The translations under genes were made by a program, and so were the position numbers. The notes beneath the pieces are model-generated. The model had not been told where the DNA came from. It was given only the letters and a program-made list of their open reading frames with translations, and searched no databases. From Arabidopsis thaliana (lineage: Eukaryota > Streptophyta > Magnoliopsida > Brassicales > Brassicaceae), in NCBI RefSeq assembly GCF_000001735.4, contig NC_003076.8, positions 23,005,835 through 23,069,834 of the forward strand: a DNA stretch of 64,000 nt, read 5' to 3'. Shown here one piece after another: positions 42,412 to 55,235 of this stretch; the stretch's first letter is position 1, and every line of letters begins with the position of its first letter.

Positions 42412-45400
42412 TTTTTTTGAGAAATAAGTCTTTTTATTTTATGAATAGCTTGATTCTTATCAATGAAGAGTAGTAGCTGTATATATATAGACACGCATGC
42501 AGACACATGTATTGTACGGATTTTTTGTTTTTTGTTTGTGTAAAAAAAAATGAAAAATCAGTGAGCAAGCTAGTATCTTCTCTGTATATAACTAGTAACT
42601 ACTAATTATTGAAGAGTTTAGATTATTTGAAACAAATTATTTTGTTTTAACTAAATTTTATTTTCTGTATATTCCTATAATAAAAAAATTCAGTTGACCC
42701 GAGTAAAGTAGATAGCTGATATAATAATTATACAATTCCGTATTTAAAAGAGTATGTATGATATAAGTTCTGTATGACACGATACGCGTTCATGTTTTTG
42801 TTAATTTATTACAAAAATTTACAATGAATGATCAAAGTCACGTGAGAATCTAATTAGCAAACCACTGGTTTCAAACTTTCAATAGACCACAAAAGCAATA
42901 GTTGTAACTGTCTGAACACGCACGGTGTCGCTCACTAGTTAAATGGTTCTGCATAAATATTCCACGGTCCATTTTGTACATTACTACATTAATAGTTTCT
43001 GTAGTATTGTAGTAATTTCTCATATTGTGACTCAAAGAGGTTTTGCAGTTGAGGTTAAGCAAAAAAAAATGTAGCTTCTTTTGATATTCAGATTATGCAG
43101 TTTGGATCCTATGAATAGATATCCATGTTAATGTTTCACAAACTATATAGAGTAATCAAATGTATATAAGTCTATCAATATTATAGATGAAACTAATTAA
43201 TTGATTAACTGATATAATAGCTAAAACTAACATAATGTTGTAATGTATCATCATTCCCACCACCACCATAATCATCACTGTAACCGTGATTAGTTGTGAA
43301 ATAGCAAAAAAAAAAAATGAGCATGTACCATAATCATCATGGGGATTGGAGATTGGCCTTAGATCACCATATACGATATTTCCCCACGGACAATAAATCT
43401 TGACCCTTGGATTGATCACACTTATATTAGAACTTGGCTAGGTTTTTTGTGAGAGTTAAACTTGACTCGAATTCTTCCATCTGCATGTAAATAAGAGTAA
43501 ATGATGTTTTTAAAATAATAACAAGAAGAAATTTGAGTTTACAATTTTTTAAATAATTTCTGGGTTTATCTAATCAAAAACTTAATACACATATAGTATG
43601 TAAACTTCAACAACATCAGCTAGTTTTATTTTCTTCTTCCTACCTGTTGAATATATTTTACGATCTTGTTGTAAACAATCGGACCTATAATACTTTACAT
43701 ATATTAATGTTCTTTTTGAAGAATATTTCTCATTAATATCCCTACTAGATGATGTTTCCTTGTCACAATTAGGTCATCATCAAAAGAATCTACAAGATCT
43801 GCTTCTTCTGAGGTCTGAATAATTTATTTAATTTCCTTCCTCGCGACTATCGAAAAGTGCCGATAATTCTAATAAATTAACAATCGTAGGCCAAACTTTG
43901 TAGATTCGTAATTAATCATTGTGCCGTAAATAAACGATAAAAAGCAAGACATGGAATATCCTCAAGATTTTGTTCTGTTTGCTTCTTTTGCCACATGTTA
44001 ACTTGTTGTCGCTGCAATTTTTTTTTATCTTTTACTAATGAATTGAACTTAAGCAATTATAAAAAAAAAACACTCCAATTCCATTTGCTATAACAAAAAT
44101 TAGAATTTAGACAGAATATTATTAAGCAACTGGAATTTAACTCGTGGTATACCACAGGGCAAATATTTTATTTTTATAAATAATATTATTAAATTTTAAG
44201 ATTTTAGTTTAATATTAAAATTATATAATTTATATTAATATTATAATTAAAAAATTTGGTGATGATAAAATAATAAAATAAATATTGAATCTGTGTTTCT
44301 AAAACAGTCCTGCTATATTTCATATCAATCCAAATCCGTCATGCTATATTTTTCGTCTCATGATATTTTTTTTTTTATAAGTTTAAATATTAGTTGTGGA
44401 ATTAATTTTGATTATGATTTTATACCGAAAAAGTTATGGACTATTAATTCTATGGAATATTCAAACCAAAATAAAGAATGTTTTTAGGTGCACATATAAT
44501 TGGGTTTGCTCATTTTCCGGGATCGTAAATGTATTTTTTGGTTTGTTTCACATTTGTTTTAATTTATTGCCGAAATTTAATACAAATAATTCAAATAGTT
44601 CAAATTTTGGTTGTTTTAAGATTTAGTAAATATTGTAGGTAAAATAAGGAAAAGTTAAATTATTGTGTTTTGCGTGACATATGGGATTGCCATATATTTA
44701 GAATCTTTTTGGTTTGTTACACAATTAATTGTCGTATAAAAATTCAAACCATTAATTAAAAAAAATCAAATAATTTAAATCCATTGGCAGCCATTGTAAA
44801 TAAGTTCTAACTTTAAGATTTATTTCATAAAATGGATATAAAAATGTATATGTAGATCCTACAAATAAATCTATTATCTAACTATAAAAATTCACGTCCA
44901 AAAAAATACATCATAGCCAGGCCTGATCATAGGTATAAAATTAGGGGGATTTAGCAATTCTAAAATTAATCTATTATCTAACAAAATTGGATATTTATAA
45001 TTTAACAAAAAAAAAAAAAAAAAAAAATTGATATTCATAAACTACTATTATAGAAAATAATTTATTCTTTTGCCAAATCCTTCTTTCTGATTGAATGAAT
45101 AATTTTATGGATTAAATGTTGTATGTATAAGATAAACAATAAGACGTTGTACCCGGACAGCAAAACCGTGCTAAACGCACGTGTAGTTGTCATTTTCCCA
45201 TCTTTATAACTTCATGTCGCGAAAAATAATAATTTAAGAACGATAACTTGAGAAAATAGAGTATAGACTATGAACAAAACGACCATTGATTAACGGTGCT
45301 AAACAAAGTATTTATAAATAAAAATGACATTCATTATGACCCCCCAATAAGGTGGCCCCGTAATTGGAACTTGACAATTTAGAAGATCTTCACTCGATTG

Positions 45401-48400
45401 TTTTTCTTTTTATTGTCAGCGACCTTTACTTCAGTTTTATTATCTTAAAACAAACTAAAGATTTGCCCAAAAAAAAAAAACTAAAGATAAAAAGACAAAT
45501 CATTAAAATTTGGTTGAGCTGTATACGTTTGTAATAATGGAACTGGATTGGAGAGAAAATCAAAAAGAAGGAATTAGTTTACATGTATATGTATAAATGT
45601 TTATTTTTTCTTTTAAATATAATTTAATATTAGATTCAAAAGAAAAAAGGAATTAGGGTAATGATTTCAATTCGTGGGCACATTTTGTTATATTCGTATC
45701 TCTTTGTATTTAATTAAATAAGTACTACTATTTGAGTTGTCTTAAACCTTTATTTGGCCATGCATCATCATGCTCCATATATGTTCCCTTCGTTTATATT
45801 ATTATCCATTCATCATTATAAGATTCAAGACGCATGTGCGCCGCACCTCATAAGTAATGTACTTTTCTTGATAAATGGGTTGGCGAAAGATATGGATTCT
45901 CATAATTGGCAAATTTTATTGCGATCTAAGTAAATTTAGAGCTTCCTTTAGGAGGTTTAACTTCTTTCGGGCTTGAGCAAAAAAAATCATTTTAACTAGT
46001 AGTATTGGTTGTGAAACTTTTGGGTCTGATATATAATTAAGAACTTAGCGTGTGCAAGAAATTAATTTATCGAAATATTAATTAACCAAAAACTTGTTAT
46101 TATAATAAAAAGATATATGTATTGTGTAGCTATAGAGACACTCTATACAATTACAAGAGACACATATATAGACGATGCATGTTTTCACGTGAGTGAAAAT
46201 TTCTAGATAAATTGATTGCTGTATGCGTCGTATTATAACATCATTCATTGAATCTTTTGAAATTCGTATCATCTTTAGTATTAATAAGTACTTGCATTAG
46301 TAATTTTGAAAGCCAGATTTAGATTAGAGTTTAAGTGGGAGTGGAACTAAGCAACTGTATGATATGGCTTACGTCACATATTATTGAATGTATGATATAT
46401 ATATACCAGTGTATAGATAGGATCAAAAACATTATAAGATTTTTAAATAAACCCAACTAAAGATGTTTAAACTTTCTACTTAGCTTATTTACCAAATTAC
46501 GTGCCAAATACCAAAGTATAGAAACAAGTCATTCCGACAACCACGTTTTCAAAATTAAGTACAACAGCAGATGGTCACAGCCGACCAAGTTGACGACAAT
46601 ACATACAAAAGCAAGTATTGAAACACGTAACAAAATGTTATACGTATCTCAGAAAATAAAGGTATACGCATATACATTTTTAGTTTTAGATAGAGAAACG
46701 TAACTACTAAACGGAGAGTTAAAAATTCAAAGTGATGTAGAAGTATGCATGGTAGCGATCTAAAAATTCACAACATTTTATATTTTATTATTTTAGTAAC
46801 TGATATTTCATTAATATAGACATAATATCATCAAGATACAAAACTGAAGATATATGGTTCATGCTAGAGGGAGCATGTGATCTACATATTGGTGAAAGCC
46901 ATTAATTGATTTGAATTTCTTATATGGTGAGAGTAAAATTAAAATCTATATATTACTAGTTTACTAGTTTCAAGAAACAAGAAGAAACTGAGTTGTGAAG
47001 TAACATACTTAAAATGTGATGTGGATGTGGTAATTTAGTCCATACGATTATAATAATTTGGTTTGGTAATAAAAGGAAAAAGGAAAGTGAAAGTGGGGAC
47101 TAAGGAGATTCATGCAAATCTTCGTAGGGATTCTAAGTATAGTGGACCACTTCTTCGTTGTACATAGTTTTCATTGAAATGGTTTATAGCAAAATATCCA
47201 TTTAAAAGTCGAAATATCTATTAACGTACTAATATTATTATATAATATTCAGATATCTATATTTATTTTAAAATGATAAACGTTTGTTCGAACATATTCT
47301 TATGTTGTATACGCTAATTTGGATGTGATTTGATAAAACTGAAGATACATAATTATTGTTCGAACAATTAGTGTGGTTGATGAAATGGTTGGTAGAAAAC
47401 TAATTGGAAAAGTAGCGATGGTTTAAGATTTACTCTCTACTAACTCTAAATCGTCAATATCTCAAGCAAAATGTTGCTACTGTTTCGGATCGCTTGATCT
47501 CTGATTTCAAAGCCCTGAAAATTATGGTTAACTTGGCTAAACAATTGTTTCTGAATCATTACATACAACTCTTTATTAACAAAAAAAACAAACAAATATC
47601 GGACTAAAACCATTGACTCTAACGATAGTTCTCACGGAAAAGTATTGCATATCTCAGTCAACGAATAAAGAATACTTAACGATCATATATATAACATGGG
47701 GTGTCTAAATCTGAAATGTTTCGCGTACATCCACGAAGAAAATACATACATGACACATTACACATACAACAAATGACATATATGTCTTTGTATACGGATA
47801 CAATCAAACAGTCATGGACATGATAAAGACGAGACACGTAAGACATGCTTTATACGATAGTGAAATCTGTCGGAAGAGAATGTGACATTAATTAGACATT
47901 GGCAGGATCCTACAACAAGATCAACTCGATCTTCGACCAAATCAAAGTGTCTTAGAGATAAAACAGGTAAGATTTTGAAGAAAATGGTTATAAAGGAATC
48001 TTAAATGTGGGTCCAAGATCTTGGAAATTTCCTCACAGCTCTTTTCTATGAAACAAAGATTAATCACTTGGATTCTCTGCCATTATTCATATCTTTCGAT
48101 CTCTCTTTTTTGTTTTCTAATCTTTTGACGGACGTGATTGATTTGGTACGATAAACTTTCTCACACTCTTATCGTAAAAAACAATAAAATGTCTAATCTT
48201 GAAATTTGAAAAAATTATAAATTTAACTTTGATAAGTTCAATCGGTTAATTATTTTTTCTTTGGGTTTTATCGTCATTTGAGAGACATATGCCATCAATC
48301 AAAACATATGCTTTAGAAACTGTAAAATAAAATTCAAATCAAAAGCTAAGTTTCTAAGATATGAAAAGAATGAAAAGTAAGCGTAATGGCTAAGTTTATT

Positions 48401-48936
48401 TTTATCAGTTATGCTTGAACTTTAAATTCGGGTCATTTTTGTTCTTTAATTTGGTTTGTTTTGTCAAACAAGAATAGATGCTTTGATACAGTGACGTATT
48501 ATCTTTTTAGAGTTCTCTAAAGTCAAGTGGGAGAGTGTACGTAATCCGGCCTATGAATGTCCGATCGAATATTATCTTCTCAGCTTTCCAATGTGTAGCC
48601 CCACAAAATCTAACAAACATCGAGAACCGGGAATATGACGTAACCGGACATCCCGAGTCCCGACATTTTCGTACCGGTTTTTGGTTTTATTCCTGGTACA
48701 GTTTGTATTGTCCCCAAGCGATCCTTTCCTGTCCTCTTTCATATAAAAACAACCGTATTTAGGGTTGAAAGGCTTAAAAAGTGTACGTAAGTTAAATGGG
48801 CTATGGCCTAGATTTCTGTAACTCTCTATGTTGTGATTGGGCCTTCTACTATTAGCCCGTTACTTTGATATCAGTATCTAGAAAGTTATGATTATGCCGT
48901 TCGAAAAATAAAGAAAGGAATTATATTAAGTAGATA
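42412..48936. other. CKX3 promoter and long gene-free region (~6.5 kb)
   Basis: The CKX3-proximal part has a TATA-like TATATATATAGACACG at about 42479-42494 (minus strand). The rest is strongly AT-rich, with a 22-base A run at 45006-45027 and no frame showing protein-like composition. Site II-like TGGGCT/TGGGCC words occur at 48790-48860. The 75-codon frame at 48535-48762 is GC-richer but lacks any recognisable motif. Confidence 0.5.
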
Positions 48937-49010
48937 TGTCTGAGCCCGGGTTCGAACCGGGGACCTCTAGTGTGTGAGACTAGCGTGATAACCGACTACA
49001 CCACCCAGAC
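48937..49010 (-). tRNA. tRNA-Val (anticodon CAC)
   Basis: Minus-strand 74-nt cloverleaf. The acceptor stem GTCTGGG pairs with CTCAGAC (one G-T pair) and has an A discriminator. The A-box TGGTGTAGTCGG and B-box GGTTCGAACCC are intact. The anticodon arm CTAGT-CTCACAC-ACTAG presents CAC. There is no intron. A CAA motif lies just upstream (AAGTATCAAAG), and a T-rich Pol III terminator follows (TTTATTTTT, about 48902-48910 on the plus strand). Confidence 0.96.
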
Positions 49011-50739
49011 TTTGATACTTAGTTTAACAAGAGAAGTATATTGATTCGGTCATTTAACAAATTGTTTTCATTTTCTCATCCAAGTTGAAACTTGAAAAAA
49101 GAATCGAGGAAAATAACAATGGATAAACCTTAAATGATGGTAGTAGCAACAACAACGGAAGAAGACATTAATCTTTTTTTTTTAAAGTAATTTGTAAGTT
49201 TTATTCTTTTTTGAAAGCATCATGAAGAAAATACTTGAGTGTTGGTTAGAGAGGAAACATATTTTTAAAATAGTAAGAAAGGAAATCGAAGTTGAATTGA
49301 AAGTTTGACATTGTTTTGTTAAACAGAAAAAAAACGTAACCTAAAGAGATAGGGATGAATGTGATGATTATGACGAGGATTAATTTAATCAGGAGATGAC
49401 CGAAAAAGTCTTTTTCGAGCCACGAATAAAACATAAAAAATTTCAGGTCTGAATTTCGTGGCCAAGAATGGTTTGATGGATTTGATTCGGATCACTAAAA
49501 TTCTAAAGTCTATATTACAACGCCTTATCTTACAAGTTTGGATTCGTTGAAATAATTCCAAGTCTATCACATAGTCTATGAAAATATAATAACGTATTAC
49601 AAAAATGAAACTAGATGCATGATTAACAAAATTTCTTGAAAAAAAAATTCACTACTAAAACAAGTACTTCGACACGTAACTTATATTAAAACAAATAGAA
49701 CTGATTGATGACATTGTTTTTATTGCGGTGTTTCCATAACGTTAAAAAACTTAAAAATGTGATTTCAAGTCGTGACTAGACCATATCAAATGTTTTGTTT
49801 TTGGTTTTAATTTTCTACTTAAACGTTGCTTGTTGTAATACTGAGTTATAAAAAATTGAAGTTTTGAATCAGTATCTGATCTTATCGGCTTTCAATTATC
49901 CATTCAGTGAACATTACGTTCGGTAATGGAATATACATATGTATTAAATGAATCATTTAATGTTCTTAAACTTAACCTTATACTTTAATGTTTATAAAAG
50001 TATAAACATGACAAGAGTGTTAATGATATTTTGCTTTTGCTTATAGAAAAAGCAAAGTAATTATAGCTCCCCTAAACATCATTTATAAAGCTTAAAATAA
50101 TTTCTTGTTAAATAAATAGTTTCATTTTATTTGTATTGCTAAATACTAATTGTTGACATTTTGCAATCACATGTACATGCATAAATTGAATTATAATATT
50201 GGTCAGTCGTCCACTTATAATATTTTCATTAACAGTTTCACGTATAATCTAAAAGTATATATGATACAAAATAGGAAGTATATCTGTATATGTACAAAAA
50301 TATTCAAATAGAACTCTTAATATAATCTGTATCATGGCACGAACAATTTTGCCTAGAAAATTTTAAATAAATAGAATAAACCAACCTGAAAATAGGGCAG
50401 AAAATAGGAAACGTGTACCAAACATCTCGAAAAAATTGCCAAGTGAATGAATGATCATTAGAATTAAGACGCAAAACAACGTCCTAGATCCAATTTTAAC
50501 GCCACACATACTTCGCTAAGCAACTACGTTTTTTTCTTTCTTGTCTCTTTATGAACTAAACAATAACAAATTCACATTAACTAATTAATAAATTACTTAA
50601 ATATCCTCAAACATACAGGGATATTATCGGTAATTCAGATAATGTCCACTCCTGTCTCCTACGTGAAAAACGGCGGCAAACAAAACCGCGAGCCAGACAT
50701 CGGCGAGGAATACAATAATCACCGGCGACGGAGACGGCT
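49011..50739. other. Intergenic, tRNA-Val to A70-like gene
   Basis: AT-rich DNA with no supported gene. The last ~100 bases (from 50640) are GC-richer and are probably 3' UTR of the A70-like gene. Confidence 0.45.
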
Positions 50740-51879
50740 TCAATGGGCCTTAAGCATCTCCTTGTACCTCAGAATCGAATCGAGTCTCTGTAATTTCAGC
50801 TGCTGTTTGAATTTGTTGATGAAATCTGAAGCTTTCGCGTCGACGCCATCTTCGCCGTCGCCGAAAGACGTCGATCTTTCGACTCTCGTTGTATCTGGTC
50901 TTCTCCGTTCGAGGGATTCCACCGTCTCCGGCGCTTCCGCATGGCTTCCTGCGAAACCAAAACCTGATTTCTCGCTAGCCGATTTTGTCATCTTCGTTAA
51001 AGCTTTCTTCTTCTTCTTCACCGGTTTTTTCGATTCCGATTTGCTTCGTACATGCTTGTGCTCCTCGTGAAGAACCGGATCCGGATTTTGTTTTTGATCC
51101 AAATCCGGGTCGGATCTGTAGAAGGAGGATAGCTTAATGGATTTGACCCGTTCTAAGATAGACGGAGCTCGAGTTAAACCGGGCGGGTTAATTTGACTGT
51201 TCACTCCGGTTCCGGTTGGTTGATCTTCTTCCGGGATTCTGAATTTTGAGATATCAATCGGGTCAACCCGACCCATCCGGGTCGGAATACTTTCGAATCG
51301 GGTCGGTTCTGTGTGATGAGCATAATCATTCTCCTCCGGGTTATACTGCTGGAATTTGAAGTATGACATGTTGATGGATTTGACCCGATCCAGAAGAGAA
51401 GGAGCTCGTTGTAACGGTGCCGGAGCCGGATCCGGGTGTAAATCTAGGTGGGAGTGGGAGTGGGAGTGAGGATCCGACCCGGTTACGTCGTGTGGGAACT
51501 TGAAATAAGACATGTTGATAGATTTGACCCGATCCAAAAGAGAAGGAGCACGTTGTAACGGAGCCGGATTTGGATCCGGGTAAACATGAAGATCCGACCC
51601 GATTATGTCGTGGTGAGCTGTCATCGAGAAAAGCTCAGTTTCTGGATGAGGAAATTTGTAGAGATGAAAATTGATGGACTTGACTCGGTCGATAATCGAT
51701 GGAGCTCTAGCTAACGGAGCCGGAGCATGACCTGACCCGAATCCATCGTGATGCTGGTAATGTTTTCTTGAACCTGACCCGAGTCGAGAGGTTACGACGA
51801 TTGTACCGATCATAAGATTAAGAAGGAGGAAAAGAGTCGTCGGAGTGAAAAAGCTCGCGACCGTCGTTAGTAACTCCAT
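50740..51879 (-). CDS. A70: A70-like protein: DUF4408/DUF761-type, five internal motif repeats (379 aa)
   Basis: Single exon. I chose the ATG at 51879 (MELLTTVASFFTPTTLFLLL), because a TATA element at 51933-51947 leaves the upstream in-frame ATG at 51927 too close to the transcription start. The N terminus is one hydrophobic membrane segment (FTPTTLFLLLNLMIGTIVVT). Five repeats follow: RAPSIIDRVKSINFHLYKF, RAPSLLDRVKSINMSYFKF (twice), TRMGRVDPIDISKFRIPE and RAPSILERVKSIKLSSFYR. The C terminus DAKASDFINKFKQQLKLQRL is the DUF761 motif of plant membrane-anchored 'cotton fiber'-type proteins. The locus (At5g56980, from memory) is described as induced by microbial patterns; molecular function is unknown. 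Repeats 2 and 3 are nearly identical in DNA, so that duplication is recent. Confidence 0.88.
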   Translation of the reverse strand: MELLTTVASFFTPTTLFLLLNLMIGTIVVTSRLGSGSRKHYQHHDGFGSGHAPAPLARAPSIIDRVKSINFHLYKFPHPETELFSMTAHHDIIGSDLHVYPDPNPAPLQRAPSLLDRVKSINMSYFKFPHDVTGSDPHSHSHSHLDLHPDPAPAPLQRAPSLLDRVKSINMSYFKFQQYNPEENDYAHHTEPTRFESIPTRMGRVDPIDISKFRIPEEDQPTGTGVNSQINPPGLTRAPSILERVKSIKLSSFYRSDPDLDQKQNPDPVLHEEHKHVRSKSESKKPVKKKKKALTKMTKSASEKSGFGFAGSHAEAPETVESLERRRPDTTRVERSTSFGDGEDGVDAKASDFINKFKQQLKLQRLDSILRYKEMLKAH

Positions 51880-51932
51880 TTTTGGGTTGTGTTTTATGTT
51901 GGTTTTGTCGGAAGGAGAAATGAGCAAAAGGA

Positions 51933-51947
51933 GTATATTTATATTTG
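51933..51947 (-). promoter_or_regulatory. TATA box of the A70-like gene
   Basis: The minus strand reads CCAAATATAAATATA, 55-70 bases before the chosen ATG. A W-box core TTGACT lies near 52014. Confidence 0.6.
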
Positions 51948-52284
51948 GATTTTGTTTTTTGTTTTTTTTGAGGTTTGCGTTTATTTATTTATTTTACTTC
52001 TTTTGTAAACTTTTTGACTGTTATTTATTTGGTCATTTGAAAATGGTTTTTTGTTTTGATTATGGAAACGTCGAAAGTATAGAGTTAATGTGTTCACATG
52101 AGACGCACGTGAATTTCTCTTTTCTTCTATTCATATTTCGTCCATATTATTAAATTTAAGGAAGTGATATTTTTTAGTATTATTCTGTGTGGAGTATAAG
52201 TTTTCAAGAACAGCTAATTATTAATCAGACTAATTTTATTATAGGTAACAAACCAGTTACAATTGTATTGATGATGACTCCGTG

Positions 52285-52410
52285 AAATAAAACACTACAC
52301 GTTAATGCAAACTTTCCATTATACATAAAAATACGTACACAGTTGGAAAAAAATAAAACACTACACGTTAATGCAAACTTTCCATTATACATAAAAATAC
52401 GTACACAGTT
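52285..52410. repeat. Perfect 60-bp direct repeat, 66-bp period
   Basis: The stretch starting AAATAAAACACTACACGTTA at 52285 and ending ACGTACACAGTT at 52344 recurs without mismatch at 52351-52410, separated by GGAAAA. Confidence 0.95.
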
Positions 52411-55230
52411 AGATTTTTCTTTGGCATTCGGGACGTGTGGACCAAGTCATCTCATCTTTTCAGAAATTTCATTATTGGTTGATATCAATTGAATACGACC
52501 GAAATTCAAGATCCGAACAAGACTAATTACCTTAAGTTTTGGTCTTGGCACAAATAAATTCTAGATTTTATGGGCATAAAATCACTTCTATACGCATAAA
52601 ATGAATTGTATACAGTTAATATAAAAGCATCTTTGAATGCGGTAGATTAGTAATAAGAAGCTACGGTATAAATGTAATGGATAAGAGCTGGACACAAGTG
52701 AAATAGAGATGCTCTGTCTTTGACTGGAGAAAGTTATGTGTAGGGCTCATCGTACTGTTAAATCATATAAAGTTCCAAAATTATTGTCTCGTGAGACACC
52801 CGACCCATCTTAACATAGTGTGTTTAGACCACTCATTTCAACACGTTTTTCTCTGTAAAGCTTACAAATTGTAAGTACTAACTCTATTATTTACACATGT
52901 TTTACGTGTATAATTCTTCTGGCTTGACTTTAGGGTTCTCTGGGCTGGTCTCAAATTAAATGATTCTTGAGCTAAGCTACTTCTACTTGTAATTTGTACT
53001 ATAGTATGTAAATGGTTGTCCTTTTATGTTGGTTGAGTTGAGACAATATAATATATACTGATTTTTATATATTCAATAACGCAATGCAATTTGAAAAGAA
53101 AAAAAATCTCACCCGGTGATGGTAAACCACGTATGTAGTGACTAAAGTCTAAACATATAATTATAAAAACCGGTTGGCATGTTAATATACAAAATTATTG
53201 AGTAACTATTTCGACTAGGGTAGTGTTTAAATATTGATGAAATTATCTTAGATATTTTGAACATTAGAAATATGGATTTATCGTTGATGCTTTTTTATGT
53301 AGAAAGTGTAGGATATGAATGTGAAGAGGTAACTTAAGTTAAAATACAATGACTAAAATTAAAAATACAATGACTAAAAACTGACTTCTAAATTTGATTT
53401 TTCTACTTTGAAATTAAAATATTACAGAAGAGAACATTTACTCAAAATGTGGAGTCGACGACATCGCGTGGGGGTGCTACCTGCTACACCGACCTTTTAC
53501 GGTTGACTTTGATTTCTTAAACACATAGTTTGAAAATATTACTATAAAAATTGGTCCACTCGTAGCTACACGTCTCTCATTTTATTATTATTATTATTAT
53601 TATTAAAAGTTATTGCATTTGCATACTTGCATGTAACTGGCTAGTGGCTACACCTACACCCACGTGGGTCGCCATAGCAGCATTTACTATAACGACGGAT
53701 AACGAACAAAATATATGGACTTTATATGATTCATTCAGAAATTTTCATTTCATAGACTGTGACTTTTTCTTTTATGCATTATGACCTTATGAGGATGCAT
53801 GGTCCAGCTTGAGTTATCTCTTGTGCGAGAATGGGTTATATATGTAATATGTAGAGCTGGATTTATAACTTTTTCGGTTCAGTCGGAGTTCTATATAGAA
53901 TTTGAGAAGAGTGTTTTTGAATTAGGCGAAAAGTCATTTCGTTTTTAGGTGAATTGATTCGATTTGTGTCAATTGAGGTCGGTTCGAATGCATGTATCAT
54001 TGGATTTTATTTTTCCATTGATAGTGACTTAGCTACTACTAGCTAGTCTACTAGAATCATCGGTTGCATAAAATTAGTTTAATATGTACATCATGATATC
54101 ATCTAATAAAATAAAAAAATGAAATCATCTAATATGTACTATCCTTACGCATTTGCTAAATTTATTTCTAAAATGATATATTATATGGTTTAGAGTCCGT
54201 ACGTGGATTGTATATGAACCATGAACATCAATTTGTAGGTAAGGTACTACGTAGTCTCGATTGGACTGACTAGTGACTACTTCGTCCCATGCTATAACAA
54301 TATTTCTATTATTTTTTTATGACCTTTTTAAATTGACATTTGTCGTATTTTGTTACACAATTTTTTTTTAATGTTCACATAACCCCAATAAAAATGAGTT
54401 AAAACTTATCACATATATTTTCAAATATCTTATTGAAAAGTCATACGTAAACTTACTTACTTACAAGTGAACATATGAAAAAGGAAACAAAAAAACTTGA
54501 TTAAAAGTGAACTTATAAGACGTAAGTCCACAACAAGGCCAGACATACACGATACGAACGGCCCATGGCCTCATCGCAAATCATTCATATGTACATTAGG
54601 TAGTAGACTAATTGTAGCATCTCATATTTTAGATTACAAAATTAAACATTGTTAGAAGTTGATATTTACATGTTAGAATATTGGAAGTTAAAGTTTTATA
54701 CTCTTATATAACAAATGCTTTTAATTAGGAAGACAATTGGCAGTATCGACTAATCAACACACAAATTTCCTCAAAACAATGAATTTGTGTATACTCAAGT
54801 TTTTTTTAACAAACAAAAAAAATAGCTAGTCGGTTGCAAGTGTTGCTTGAACAGAAAGTTTCTCGTTGGAGACAATATGTACTTTTTGTTAAGAGTCGAA
54901 TTCATGGCGTCGCATAGAATATTTTTTGTTGTTACATCAAGTCAAATTTGGATAACATGGGGACTGCGATTTTAAGGATATGAAATATGATGATTAGATT
55001 TTTAAATAAGGATTCCGCTATAAGTAAGAACATAAGTTGGAACAAAGCTCTTTAACTAGGTTTCCTCATGATATATATAAGTTTAAGTCGTTTGATAAAA
55101 AAAAAAAAATATATATAAGTTTAAGCCCCACAACTTACCAAGTTACTAGAGCTCTAACTAGGATTAGAAAGAGAGAAATAAGAAACTTAGACAATACAAC
55201 CGGACACATTTGAGTTTTTGTTTTCACGGT
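52411..55230. other. Gene-free AT-rich intergenic region
   Basis: No supported coding sequence in about 2.8 kb. It includes a (TTA)n run at 53582-53604. Confidence 0.45.
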
Positions 55231-55235
55231 GAGGA

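Noticed and set aside
48535..48762. 75-codon plus-strand frame
   Set aside because: Slightly GC-richer DNA, but no recognisable domain or start context; it may be a relic.
50642..51070. 142-codon plus-strand frame
   Set aside because: Antisense shadow of the A70-like coding sequence, which has clear repeats and a family C terminus on the minus strand.
51880..51927. 16-codon N-terminal extension of the A70-like protein (start at 51927)
   Set aside because: Lies about 10-15 bases from the TATA box, so it would be upstream of or at the transcription start; polar sequence unlike the family start.
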